From: Papaver somniferum
Lineage: Eukaryota; Streptophyta; Magnoliopsida; Ranunculales; Papaveraceae
NCBI RefSeq assembly: GCF_003573695.1
Contig: NW_020621936.1
Location: forward strand, 10,230,001 to 10,294,000
Reading direction: 5' to 3'
Length of the DNA: 64,000 nt
Shown: piece after piece, positions 23,797 to 45,639 of the stretch
Layout of the letters: every line of letters begins with the position of its first letter
How positions within the stretch are numbered: position 1 is the stretch's first letter
Made by a program: the position numbers and the translations under genes
Notes under the pieces: generated by a model
Told to the model about the DNA's origin: nothing
The model's input: only the letters and a program-made list of their open reading frames with translations
Database searches by the model: none

Positions 23797-25163
23797 AGCA
23801 ATGCTCTCGATCCAATCGCTTCCGCAATCTATTTTAATGTTCAATAATAATTTCATTTTAAATTGGACATCAAAAATTTTGATCGAATATAACAAAGTTT
23901 TTGTCTGACTTTGTTATGTTTTTTTATCGTCCAAACAAAACTGTCTATTTCTGATTTGTTTGAGTATGATTATTATCAACTTAATGAGAACCTCATTAAC
24001 GTTATCACATGTGTTCTTGGAAAATTATTTTCTTCAATATCAAAGATCACTGCTACTGTTTATTATCTCACATGATAATGGAAATTGATTTCAGTTCCAA
24101 GAATAGTTTTCGTTTAAAATATACTTCACTATATTTAATATATTCTTAGCTGTGATTATTATGAGTAAATATATTATTCAAATTTCTCTTCAAAGATAAT
24201 GATGTATTTACATCACTTTCGTACTTACGTCAACATTGATTTAGTTGACCGATAATTCATTCAGACCCAGCAAGAGTCTTTGTACATGTTGGGTGTATGT
24301 ATTTACGTCTCATATCAGAGATCGTCTATGTCATTTCAGTTTTGATTTCCATCCAAAAGGTCTAAAACTGAACTCACTGTTGCTCCAACAGAAAATTTTA
24401 ATTTTCGTATATCCTATTTTGGAAATTGATTTACTTTCCAAAGCGTCTTTGTATCCCAAAGATAATCATTTATAACATATTCAATAATATTTCTTTCCCG
24501 AAATATTTTGTCTGAATATTATATGCAAAAGTATTTTTCTTTCACTAAAAGTATTTCCATATTTGTGGTATACTTTTATGATTACTGCAAATAGTAAGTA
24601 AAAATAATTCCATAAAAAATATTGTATGGAATAAAAATATCTCCTTACATTCAAGGACGAAAATCTCCCGCTTCTGGGTTATCTTGAAAATATTTTATGT
24701 GTTTTTGAAAATCAATATAAAATATTTCTATCTTTATTTTAGATTATATTGTATCTTTACTACGTAAAATTTCTCCTTATATTTAAGGACGCTAAGAGTG
24801 GTAAATTTGTTTAATTGCCAATCTTGGCGAGATCTTTATGTCATGAAATGATATTCAATAAAATATTTATCTTTTATTTTCGAAAATATTTCCTATTTTC
24901 GATCATATTTTTTAGTAATAATAATTATTACGATTTTGCACAATATTTTCCTTTAGGAGAATCTTTTTCATTTGAAAAAGTCTCCTAGACGCCTACCAAT
25001 ATTTCTCAATGTTGATGCAACATGAAGTCTTTCGTATGGTTAGTATTAAACTAACCAAATCCATCGTCTCAAGTGTCTTGTTCGAAGGTGAAGTACAGAT
25101 TTTTGTCACAAGTTTTCTTCAATTGTCCAAGTTGCACACTACGTTTCTCTGCGTGTCCAACTT

Positions 25164-25172
25164 GAGGGGGGG
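25164..25172 (+). other. Polypurine tract
   Basis: GAGGGGGGG directly precedes the 3' LTR, the normal place for plus-strand priming. Confidence 0.85.
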
Positions 25173-25849
25173 TATTAGAATATATAGCAGATACAAACAA
25201 GTAACCGAGGTGCAGAAAAGGACCGAGGAAACTATATGGTGAAGTGAAGACTAAATCAAGTAAATGTGCAGTAAGACACGTGAAGTGGAGGTTAAGTCAA
25301 GTGACCGTGATATACATGGCACGTGAAGTGAAGACCATACAATATACAAACTGAAGTCAAAGTCAAGATGAAGTGATCAAGACTCAAGTTACCAGAAGAT
25401 CGACGGAGATTAAACAACACAAAAGATCGAGGGAGATCAGTTAAGTTTCCAAGAATAAAAAGATCTCGTGTAATTTAGGTAGTTTTCTAGATAAGTCAAA
25501 TATCTAGCTAATTTCATATTATTCATATTCTAGTTAATTAGGATATATATTCTAGAGAATAATATAATATCCTATATTAATTATTCATACTCTATAAATA
25601 GAGTGTCTCAATGTAATTGTAATCTCATCTCAGAATGTTCTGATGATCAATATTATTATTCACCCTACGGGGTTGCTTGTGGACGTAGGTTGAGTTGACC
25701 GAACCACGTTAAACATCGTCTCCATTATTGTTTTGGTATGTAGATTTATTTATTCTTGATTGATTTATTTTATCATTGATTTGTTTTTATTATTTATCTA
25801 ACATCAATGATATCCATCTTGAATTTGATCTACATATCAAAATTTAAGA
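25173..25849 (+). repeat. 3' LTR of the Copia-type element
   Basis: 677 bp, about 99 % identical to the 5' LTR by eye, followed by the second GGTTC. Confidence 0.92.
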
Positions 25850-26091
25850 GGTTCAAAGCAAGGTTGATAAAACAGTGCAACTTATGAACAAAATTCAGAA
25901 TCTTCATGGCCCGCAAGCGGATCTGCTGCTATTACGAAACTGCTGTGGCGTTTCGAAGCTTTACTTCACCCTGCGAACCACTTGCACCCAAGCCTTACAC
26001 CCTGCAGCTTCCAATTTCGATATGCACCTCCTGCAATATCTTCGTAAGCTGATCGTAGGGGATGGTTCGGGCTTTGGCAGAGTACAACAAC

Positions 26092-26347
26092 GCCTCGCAA
26101 CACTTCCTATCAAACTAGGGGGACTCGGAATACTTACGATGTCCGACACTGGCGTTTATTGCTATCTCTCTTCATATCTACAGACCCGACATCTCCAATC
26201 CACTATATTGTCTTTCCCTGAAGTGTTAGCCTCGAGCACTACCTACAGGTTGCTTTACAGGACTACATTCAGGCATGTGGGATACCTCCATGCCTCGCAA
26301 CACTTCCTATCAAACTAGGGGGACTCGGAATACTTACGATGTCCGAC
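26092..26347 (+). repeat. 56-bp perfect duplication exactly 200 bp apart in the RT pseudogene
   Basis: The segment from GCCTCGCAACACTTCC to GATGTCCGAC occurs at 26092-26147 and again at 26292-26347 without a mismatch. The second copy interrupts the expected protein order, as a template switch during reverse transcription would do. Confidence 0.85.
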
Positions 26348-27239
26348 TACAACATCGTCAATGCTGCCCCCAAGTTCATGAAAACACTGGCAGCCAAATA
26401 CTTCGGTGTTGTCATGGAGAAACTGTCCACAAATTTCTCGCTAACAGAAAGGGATTTATTCTTATGACACAGTAACAGGCTCCCTCGTGCCATGGATTTC
26501 CTCAAAGCGATTCCGATTAGTGGACTTGGCCAAGCTGTAGGGCCTCGACAGTTTCGTGTTGTATCCAGTATCGACTTGGCATACCATTCTTCGACGATGA
26601 CAGCCTATGCTCCAGCTGCAATAAACCAATGGATGCCTTTGGCGATCACGCTCTCTACACTGCGCTAAAGATGTGGGGATTAAATACCTCCATGACCTTG
26701 CGAGAGATGTCTTATTTGATGTTTGTTACAAATCCAAGGTTCGTGGGCAGAAAGAAGCTTCTTTAGGACTTCACTCTGACTCGGCCAAGGACCTAAAGCC
26801 TGCAGACATACTAGTGCTCAATTGGGAAAGTGGTAAGGATGTTTGCTTCGACGTCACAGGGGTCTCTCCATTCACCAGTGCTAGCACACGCCGCTTTACC
26901 CCAGGGGACGCAATTTCCATGGCAATCACCCGTAAACGGAAAAAGTATCTTGACAAATGCTCTGCACATGGATACGGGTTTGGCGTGCTCGCATTTACTA
27001 CGCTAGGGGAATTAAGTGATGACACAATTGCATATCCGAAAAGGTTAGGAAACTGCCTATCCATTCCAGCCATGATGCTCATCATAAGATAGACAATGTT
27101 CTTTTCCGTAGATTAGGGATAGTCATCCAAAAAGAGGTGGGAGCCCAACTTGTTGCTAGGCTTCCTACTACCGACATGTAATTGATTATTGTTGTTGTTA
27201 TGTATTACGAAATAATATTATATATTAGAAAAAAAAAAA

Positions 27240-28860
27240 TCACTCAGGTTTTTATATTTCATAGTTAATGGTGATCATTAGAAAGCTCGATTCCACAGAA
27301 TCATAAGATAACCAATTCAAATTCTTAATTTCATATCTAAATATGTTATTATGAAAGTTAAATCTACTATCATGAAACCTAAAAAAGACAAAAAGATCTA
27401 GTATAATAAAAAATCAGTTACATCTTATGTTTTGCCATTAATGTTGATCATTAGGAAGCTCGATTATTTTACAAACCCATAAAGAAACAACCCAAGTTCT
27501 TATTTTCGTATCTAAACCTAATGTCATGATAGTCAAAAATGAAAATGAGAGTAAAGATTAATATCAAACCTTCAATCTTTTACTTCTTCAAAGCTTCAAA
27601 CCTTTTGAAAAATAATGTAGGTGATGAGTATACTGTCGAAGATTGTGATTTTTCTAGATATAGAGAAGAAATGCGACTCTAAGCAAGCAATGTAGAAGAA
27701 AAGAAAAAAGAAGAACCAAACCCATTTCTCGTTCTACACATTGATTTGTACGTCCAATAAAAAGAAATTTGCATACGATGCATTGTCCTTTGGTGGCTTG
27801 TCAGATTTTAATTATATTAATACCCTTAACACTTACTAGTTTGTGTTTTCACAACCAATCGGGTAATTTGCAGTTGATCACATCCCCTATCCAATGATTT
27901 CGACAACCGATATTTTATTTCCTTTTAAAAGGAGCATCCCATGGTGATTGAAAAATTAAAGTGGCTTGAAATTAGTACACTAATGTTTATGTCTTCTTTG
28001 GTTTACACTTATACATATATAAATAAAAAAATTATTATGTTTCTCCAATTTTTAAAACATGTTAAAACATTTGTGTTATTAGTTCGGCGTTGTTGATCAT
28101 AATATAAGCAAAATTTTCATACTAATGTTTTATCAAGAGATACCTCTTGTTAATCGAGGAAAAGAACATCAAAATTCAAAGAGCATAAAAAAAAACTTTG
28201 ATCTAAAGTGAAAGTAAAATTAAAAGATTTGTCACTAGACATAAATCGTAAATACTCCACCCGGAAGAACTAGCGGCAATTTCCCATTTAACTAGAATAT
28301 CTGCCAAAATTCTATGTCAATGAAAAAACAAAATTTTAGTTTTCAAATTAGTCCATTGCACCTTATAAATTGATCGTGCTTTAATGTAGTGTCGAAAAAT
28401 TAACATACACTCATATTGTCCCTCGTATGGAAATTAAACTTTCATTCACTTAATGCAGAGGGTACTACATAAGATTTAGCTAAAGTAAAGTCTAAGAAGA
28501 TGATATTGAGATGCTTACCTAGATACCTTATCAAACTTCATGAAAGCAATACTACATGATAGAACATCAAAATGGGATTAGAGGATGTAGTTTCAATTCT
28601 AAACTACACAAAAAAGTGGGAAGAACAAAATGAAATCTACAGGTTTAGGTTGAATAACAAGAAGTTGGAAATTTAAAGGATACAAATAAAGGTGATTATC
28701 TATAGCCCATCATATCCATGAAACTCTATTTGCAAACAAATAAACCAAAATTAACCATATAAATTCAAATAAATCCAAAACCCCTAATTTCATTTGTTAA
28801 TTGTTGTTAGAAAATCTAAGACTATGTGGAGGCTTATATATATACTATATATCTCCAGGG
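27240..28860. repeat. Rearranged copy of parts of the 45-52 kb locus
   Basis: 27240-27960 matches 50950-51640 (shared runs such as AGTGATCATTAGAAAGC-like and CAACCAATCGGGT). About 28490-28860 matches 45560-45620 followed by 47650-47900 (shared GAATAACAAGAAG.TGGAAA and TTGTTAATTGTTGTTAGAAAA). The copy lacks the Copia insertion at 45640-47659, so its second part shows the empty site. The order of the two blocks is opposite to the 45-52 kb locus. No intact exon is present. Confidence 0.7.
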
Positions 28861-29690
28861 TCTAGGGCCTTGGTTCAGCCTCTTACTCACTTATCTTGTT
28901 TTATAAATTTTTAATATAAACAACATCATAGTTCTACGACGTAAAAATTTCATTGGTAGTTAATATGTATTCAAAATAAATGCACACAATTGATTTCTAG
29001 GATATATGGACATACGGATAATGGTATGCTCCATGATTTACAATTTTAGCAAGCCACCTTATACTTAACGTGACATAACGTATTTGTTGTTTAGCTTCTG
29101 TTGATATGCTTTCCCCTAAACGAAAGCTCTTGTCGAGCCTTATATTTTTTATTTTAAGATTATAGTTAAGAATTAATTGTTTACGACACACAACTTTGGT
29201 GCAAGATGGAATTCATATTTTGGCGATCCCCTGTCTGCCAATTCTTAAGTTAAGTGCTAGTCTTTCACAGAATCATTGCGTTTGTTCTGTCTCAACATAT
29301 CCATTGTAGGGGCGGATGATGTTTATAATTTTATTGATTGTAATCCTTCAAATAGTCGGTTTCCCTATGTTTCCCTATTTGCACACACGACGAATTCCGA
29401 TCATGCAAATAACAAACTTTTTCCTTACCCTTACAAATTTTATTTCCCAAGACATGTTCCCCAAAAATATCAAAGATAAAGATAGCTTACATTGCTTTAT
29501 GATCCCCAAGTAAAGTTTTCAAAATCTCACTTTTGTCCATGAAAAAATAAGATGTGGAAAACAACATTATGCAACACATACACACATTTTTCCAAGGGAT
29601 AGATTGTGTAGTTACATTAATTGATTAATACTCAAGCCACCTTGTCTAATAAAGGAAAGATCAAAAAATTGACTAAAATAGACCTTAAAT
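28861..29690. other. Unassigned AT-rich DNA
   Basis: Only short chance ORFs; no domain, repeat end or RNA gene could be supported. Confidence 0.4.
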
Positions 29691-31199
29691 CACGTTTTTG
29701 AAGTTTTAGTTCGCGAACTATCGCTGAAAGTACGTGTGGCGGCCGAAAAATTACGCCTTTGGCGCATTAGCTAGCATGCCTTAATCTCCCCAATGCGTCA
29801 TTTTTATGATACTAACAGGGCCTAAACTAGGAAAATGTATGCTCATTTTCCCTTGCAAGAATGCTTAACGAGCATGTTGCAGCTTTCACATCGTTCCAAC
29901 TTACCCTCATAATAAGGTTATAAATCCTTGAAGGCTATGGACGATGCATCTTGCATGCATCACTAGCTTCTAAACGTTGTGCACATAGGCCATTGAAGGC
30001 ATAATTCCATCATCCTTACCTAATCTAGGCTTATGCAAGCTCTGATACTTGTATACCGGTAAAAAATTATTTTCCTGGCCATCCCCAGTGCGCCATTGGT
30101 ATATGTCTGCGTCGAACGCCTTGATAGGAAGTATGAACATCCAAGGAAATGGTATGCAACTTGCCTCATCAAGTTTGGCACAATCATCTCTTGCATCGGA
30201 ATACCGATCCAAATGATATGAGAGGCCAATATGTCGCAATCATCTCACAATTAGATGATATGAGGGACAAAATGTTGGACCGGCAATGCTATAACTCGTT
30301 GCGGCTGCCTACATATCCTTCCTTACTCTAAAGGTATCAAGCATGATCGTAGTTCGTCACAAAGGGACAAGACAACTTATTTGCAAGGACGTGACCAAGC
30401 AATGCCTAGTTCGTACATGTTAAATGGCTATTTGCTAATGATGCGCAAAAAATGTGCATCATTAGCCTCAGCCTAGTCCGAATAAGCCATTTCGTCAAAA
30501 TGCACAATGGTTTTGCATAATTTAGTCTGCGACATGGCATAGTATTTGCAAGGCTATGCAACTACAAAAGAGGCCTAAGCATCATTTACACTCTTCCGGC
30601 TAAGCTATGAAGCTTACTTGGTGCATAGTCCGCATATGCACCCTCAACCAACTACCCCTCCATATATATGTTTTATTGGCATATTTACAACTTTAACCTT
30701 AGGAAGGACTTTGACATCACCGGGTGTCATTTTTACTATTTATGGCCGCTGCCATGTATTTCTGAAATAACCGGCAATGATTGTTGTGTTTCCATTTTGT
30801 CCCATAGGCCAACTTCAGTATCGCACAATGATTGTGCAATACTCACTCGGCCAGCACTCTCTGTCATATTGCACAACTGTTGTGCAATATTGGCTCTAGG
30901 TCAATAACCTGCATAATGCGTTAAGGTAGCATTACAATGCTCAAGGCCATCTACCCAACTGAAATAATACATCATTTGATGTGAGATTAGTCTTTGGCCA
31001 ATATAACTTCTGTAATGCGCTATAATAACGCGATATTGGCCCTTGGCCAAACTAGCTACAACTTGCGCCCTCTTTGGTACGATAATGGCCTTTTGGCCAA
31101 TCTGCCTCTTACTACGCAACGAAAGCTTAAGATGAAGCTTCATTTCAGGCCGCGACGCATCTTTGAGCATGCGCCATGCTAAAAATTCGGGGTGTGACA
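29690..31199 (-). repeat. Gypsy-type LTR-like stretch (solo LTR or fragment)
   Basis: The right edge at about 31189-31199 reads TTCGGGGTGTGACA. Inverted, this is TGTCACACCCCGAA, the usual 5' LTR start of plant Gypsy elements of the Tekay/Del type. The stretch is richer in GC than its surroundings and has repeated TTGGCC and GCACAAT...ATTGTGC motifs. I could not fix the other edge or a target duplication, so the left limit is a guess. Confidence 0.4.
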
Positions 31200-32740
31200 G
31201 TTTCATATACTATTTTGTATTCACGAAATGAACCTTTAGCCATACTTTTCCAGCTTTAGTAAATCACTCATAACTTCTCTCCTATAACTCAAAACTGAGT
31301 GATTCTTGACTCGTTAGATTGATCTTCTCGTTCACTATAAATTAAAGACCTCTCCAAGGTCATTGGTTAATCTCACGAAAGTCATGTGGATCAAAACTCT
31401 TCAGGTGTGCATAAAAAAGTATATTTGTCGTCATATATAAATATTGTTTCAATAGATATAGGTAGAATAAATAAGAGAATAAAGTATTTGTTACTAACCT
31501 TAAATGAAGTTCTCTTTAAATGTCTTCATGAGTTTTCAAGGATACATTTGGTTCCATATCACTACCTAAAACAATCTATTTTGAAATTGATTTCAATGAA
31601 CTAAATCAAGAATGACGCTGGCATCTAAATTTGACAACTGGTTTGACATACCAATACCAGTGGGTTCAACCAAGCAATGCTTTGACAATGTCTACATAGA
31701 CTAGGGTATCCAAATTATGATACTCATTGTATTGCTAAATTAGCACCATTGTTACGTGGATATCCCTTAGAGTGGAAGGTGATTTATTTTTCTCGTACGT
31801 AGACAAACTACGTTATGATCTAGATGTACCATGTGCATGCATTATCTTGTTGTTTTAATTTTTATTTTGCAGATTACATTTCAAAAGGTTAACATCTATT
31901 ATACGAATAACTAAATAAATTCAGAAGAAGCCTTTAATTTCATGCCTAAAGTTTAAGCGAGATACTAAGATTTGTATGCAATGGTTGGAGGATCTAAATT
32001 GAAGGTGCACAATGATGATTGTTCACTAGGCGCGAGACCAGGTAGCAAATCCTCCACAAGCTGCAGATAGTAAGGCAGTTTTCTAAAAGTTTTACGATGC
32101 ATGCACCACCCGCCGTTTTGAGAAAGTTTTTTTCATGGGGATTAAACACGTGGAACCTTTGGTTGGGATTAAATGTACCGTACTCTTTTTCCTTCGTCAA
32201 AGGTTTTTAACCTAAACGGTCTTTCTTCTCAAGGTTTTGACGAGGCATTATATGTGTGTCGAACACCATCCTCCTCCGACGTTTTTGTACAATTGTCCTC
32301 TTGATAAATTAATTATTTCATTAAAATAATAAAATTTTCTATCCCAACAAAAATTGTATAAGCTAAATTTTAATTCAAAAAATTGATAGCTTCGCTAAAA
32401 TAATAATTTATTTTACTCCCAAAATTATTAATTTATCAACATTTTACTGTAGCTTTAAGATTGAGACAGAAAAATGATCATGCTAGTTGACGTAAGACTC
32501 ATGTATTAAATTCCTAGTTCCGCCAGTGCTCGATATAGATACAATATATACTGTTGTGAAATTGCTATGGACTTGTGGTCCAATAGAGGAAGGCCGAAAG
32601 CTTTTTACTTTTTCCCCTTTTGGAAAAAAGTTACCATTGCGTTTGAATTTTGAACTCTGAATGAACAGTCTCGTGATGGAATTAACGACGTGGAGGGAAT
32701 ACAAAACACCGACACCCCAGTAACGTAATTTCATACGCCA
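31200..32740. other. Unassigned region upstream of DRP2
   Basis: 31230-31390 has the look of Gypsy leader or LTR-adjacent sequence (ACTCAAAACTGAGTGATTCT). The rest shows no supported gene. The DRP2 promoter should lie toward the right end, but I see no clear TATA box. Confidence 0.4.
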
Positions 32741-33036
32741 GCCCAGGTATTCGTGTTTTTAACAAATTGTAAAAGAGAACGACAACAAACAAAAGATTCA
32801 AAAAAGAGGTGTTTTGCCTTTGTTATTTGGTTTGGTACTACGTTTTTTTCATTAAGTTTCCTCATTCCTCTTTCTCCTCCTGTAAATCTCTCTTCCTCGT
32901 CGATCCAAACCAGATCTTGTTTTCCTCTTGTTGCATTCATCATCAATCAACTCAGGAGATTCTTCATATTTTCCCGATCGATTTTTTTTTCTCTCTTTTG
33001 GTTTGTTAAATCTTCTCGTAGATCCGAGCTGTAAAG

Positions 33037-42493
<9,457 letters not shown>

Positions 42494-43319
42494 GATAACT
42501 CACCGTTTGTTGACAGTTGATCGTATATTATATTTTTGTACCCCATTGTTCTAGGTGGAAAGTATGGGGTGGGTGCGACAAGCTCGACGCGTCATGAATT
42601 CGAGCAATTTGATTGATTAAAAGTCTTTCATTTGAAGAAGAAGAACAGGAAAGGGTGGCTGTGTGGTGTATATATTGATTTGCACTCCCTTATAAATTTA
42701 GTTTTTTTTTTTTTTTTTCCTTACAATGTCTCGTGAAAGGCGGCTGCCGCATATGCATTTTTTTACAGGTGTATTGGTTTGTATTGATTCTTATAAACGA
42801 GTAATTTTTTTTTTTGGCTCCTCTCTTCTCTTTTTCTACAATTTGGGCAGTTAACGAAACCTATCTAACCGGTAGTTTCTATCGGGATTTCAATACCTAT
42901 AATTTCCGGCCGATACTGTTTCGTTAAGGTTATTGGATATAAGGATATAAATACGTTATCTTACAAAGTTCTACACAAATTATTTTTCAGACCCAAGTTT
43001 TTTATTTCAAATTCTATGCCAAACACAGAAGCATGCTTAGTATCATTTTTCCTGCAAAATCTATGTCAAACACAAAAACAGCTTAGTATCATTTTTCCTG
43101 ACGCGTAAGTATCATAGTATCTTTTTTTTCTTTTTTTAATTGCATAATGAATATATGTATTCAATAGAAGGGAAAGATAGAGGGGTATTATAAGATATAT
43201 AAAGAGTTATAATGATTTGACTAAAAAAGAGGGGTATTTTGTGGTTTTTAGGACTCAAAGACTATCACCAAAATGAAGGCAAGCAATCTGAGCTTGACCA
43301 CATAAACAACCAAGGTAAT
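42494..43319. other. DRP2 3' UTR and convergent intergenic DNA
   Basis: The DRP2 3' UTR probably runs to about 42720. Further on, TTAACGAAAC (42852) and GTTTCGTTAA (42917) form a short inverted repeat, and a roughly 45-bp direct repeat with CTTAGTATCATTTTTCCTG occurs at about 43035 and 43083. The next gene is convergent. Confidence 0.5.
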
Positions 43320-45444
43320 CTAAACTTGTTCATAAAATAAAATATAAGCTGGACTGCATAAAACTTCATCTTCTGTCAGATCAGTGACCTTATGATCATG
43401 AAATCTTCACCACTGTTTATCTGAGCAATATCGATCCGCATAATAATGCCCTGTTGAACAGGATTCTCCTAGATGAGTGATAGTCGCAATTAATTTGCAA
43501 CTCAGACACTGCATCAACATGACCATGATAACATTAGTGGAAAACAGAAAAAAAAAGGAAAACTGAAGACCAATCATAATATTATGTTATTATCTAATTA
43601 TATGGCTTAATAAAAACTACTAACCTCATCCAACGGATAAGTGTCAACCAATAAGTCACGATCAATAACTACGTCTAGTCCAAATCTCACATGCTTATCG
43701 AGTTTGCTGGAGATACCAGTTTTTACATCAAAGTGAAACCTCAAAAGTAGCAAAACCAAAATCTTAGGAGGAACTGAAATCTTTCTCATTTCAGTCGCAG
43801 TCTTCTCAACCTGTGAAATACATGATGAGATGGAAATTCTAAGAGAAATTATAGTACGTACTGGAAAGATATTGCTGAGTCTAGCAAGTTATATTATAAG
43901 GTTTGCACTAACGGTGCGAGTTTTAGCTATAAACATGATATATTTTATCGATAAGAAGGGGAGAGGTGCAGTTCAACTTATTCTTCGGTTTTAGAATCTT
44001 CTTCTGTTGGGACATAAATATCTCCTCTTCATCTCTTAAAGATTTGGCCCAACAATTAAGAAAAAATGAAGTACCCAAATCAACCACTAATAGCAGGTGA
44101 TTCTTTCTTCAGAACAATGGTTTTACTTCATTAATACGGAAAAATATAATTACCCTTGCTCAAGATATTTTCTGATGAAACGGAGACTATTAGTAAAGAC
44201 ACGAATTGCAGGGAAAGTGATATGGTGCATAGTAAAAACTGCATTACCCTCCATGTTCCATACAGCACCACTATAACACTTCCGTGCAAAGTAATCCATT
44301 TTCTAGTGCATTAACAATAAAGGATATTTGTGCATTTCTCATTAAGTGGAGTACCTCTGCAGATAAGATAAGTTCCGAGGCAGAAAAACGACGAACCAAT
44401 GCTTTCTCAATAGAATCATTTTCTGTTAAGATGCTCAGATGGAGCAAGAGGAAGGTATCTATCTCCCCTGCATTTCAAAAAGCAAGCATCCCGGATGGGT
44501 TATATTGAGTGCAGAACTACAATAGACAAGTTGTGAAAAGTCTCTTACCTGGAACCTTTGTAATGATAATCTCTTGCCCTTCAAACATTTCTGTGATTCT
44601 TAATGAAGCGAACGGAGCATCAGTACTGTTTTTTCCCTTTCTCCAAGAGAAAAACGATTTCTTTCCATCATTGCCACAGAGTGTTACCTAACAGTTAAAC
44701 CGAGTCAATGATAATCATTTAGTCAAAGGGTCCGCGATATTCTCCCTGGACCTTAGCCAATCAATGGAAATAACGCCCGTTGAGATTAGTTGTTTCAGAG
44801 AATGGTGTCTTCTACGTATATGTATAGACTTCCCATTATACATGCCATTCTTAGCTCTATCCATTCTAGAACTGCTATCACAATGTATAGATCAAATGTA
44901 CTAAAGCACGAGCAGAAACTTACCCACTTGCGAAATTCAGTATCTGTTTTGTCCATAAGGAAAGCTAGAAACTCTCCAGCATCTTCCTGAATTTGTGGTA
45001 CAGGAGGGGAGAATTCTACCACAGGGTGCTTAAGCATACTAGGAGTAAATGCCTTTGAGCTTGCATCAGCCTCAAAATGAGGTATAAAATCACATATTGC
45101 ACGAAGCGTAGGGTACTCAGCCTGAAATGATAATGAGAGTATCAGAAAATGATAGCATCATTGGAGGTCCAAATGACCAATATGGAATAAGAACCTGCCT
45201 CTGAAATTGAATAAGTACACAACTTCCGCAGATGATAAACAAATGCAGAACAAGAGAGCAGAGCCTGCATTGTCGCATTTACAAAACATAGATTCCCTGT
45301 GTTGGCTAAACCTCGAGGAGTAACATCTTTAATAGCTAGTTGATTCAACCCCTTATCCTTTTCCTGCTTCTTATGAGAATTACTTTTAAATGGACCTAAT
45401 CTCCTCCACCCCTTTGAAGACTTCTTGGATACATCAGCGTCGAT
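43320..45444 (-). pseudogene. Ubiquitin-specific protease (UBP24-like) catalytic exons, damaged
   Basis: Minus-strand exons: 45444-45199, 45121-44924, 44687-44549, 44467-44355, 43810-43625 and 43508-43320. The Cys box is GLANTGNLCFVNATMQALL, with the QEDAGEFLAFLMD box after it. FHFDVKTG...LDKHVRF lies in the late domain. The His box is STGHYYADRY, and the end is PAYILFYEQV then stop. The order matches the C19 family of deubiquitinases, nearest in my judgement to plant UBP24. Two oddities: the first intron keeps the frame only with a GC donor (GAG|GCAGGT), and a TGA follows DKQW, about 32 codons before the normal end, just after the His box. It may be a pseudogene or yield a slightly short protein. 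It probably continues 5' into the coiled-coil exon at 48168. Confidence 0.75.
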
Positions 45445-45639
45445 CTGTTAAAAAGAGACAAATTTTTTTAAAGCATCAAGGAAATAATCAAACACCTTCC
45501 TGAGGTGAGCTAAGTTGCAGATTTAGACATGCAGACAGTTCAATGTGTGTGATCTAGGAAATAGTAGCAAAAAGGCACTGAGATATTCTCTCTTAGGTGA
45601 CTTATCAAACAACATGAGAGCAACGTCCCTACTCTGAAC

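Larger units (their letters stand above)
23108..25849 (+). mobile_element. Non-autonomous Copia-type LTR element inside the RT pseudogene
   Basis: Two 677-bp LTRs (23108-23784 and 25173-25849) bound a 1388-bp interior. The target duplication GGTTC lies at 23103-23107 and 25850-25854, and removing one copy plus the element restores the host frame. The primer-binding site TGGTATCAGAGC follows LTR 1 directly and a G7 tract precedes LTR 2. The interior is AT-rich with no ORF over about 80 codons, so every protein must come from elsewhere. The LTRs differ at about seven positions, so the insertion is recent. The LTR ends are TATTAG...TTAAGA rather than the usual TG...CA. Confidence 0.93.
21686..27180 (+). 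pseudogene. Decayed plant reverse-transcriptase ORF, split by an LTR element
   Basis: The sequence belongs to a family of long plant ORFs annotated as reverse-transcriptase-domain proteins. Visible blocks are TSCGRDGLRAQHLLDAMSG, SAPLTPLIKPGGSLRPIAVG, motif A LLIDFANAFNMVD, then QQGDPLGPLLFALALQP, and the motif C equivalent WYFDDGT (FDD). Later come RLATLPIKLGGLGILT and, near 26700-27000, KPADILVLNWESGKDVCFDV. There is an in-frame TAG near 22722 and frameshifts near 22750 and 23045. The 5' end appears truncated. A 2.74-kb LTR element sits at 23108-25849. Ignoring it, the frame continues across the junction (DMVQSKVDKTVQLM). The ORF ends at 27178-27180 and an A-run follows at 27229-27239, suggesting arrival by target-primed reverse transcription. 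AATCAC near 21659 and 27238 could be a target duplication, but this is weak. Confidence 0.8.

Noticed and set aside
31386..31604. 72-aa ORF
   Set aside because: No domain, no splice context, AT-biased composition; looks like a chance frame.
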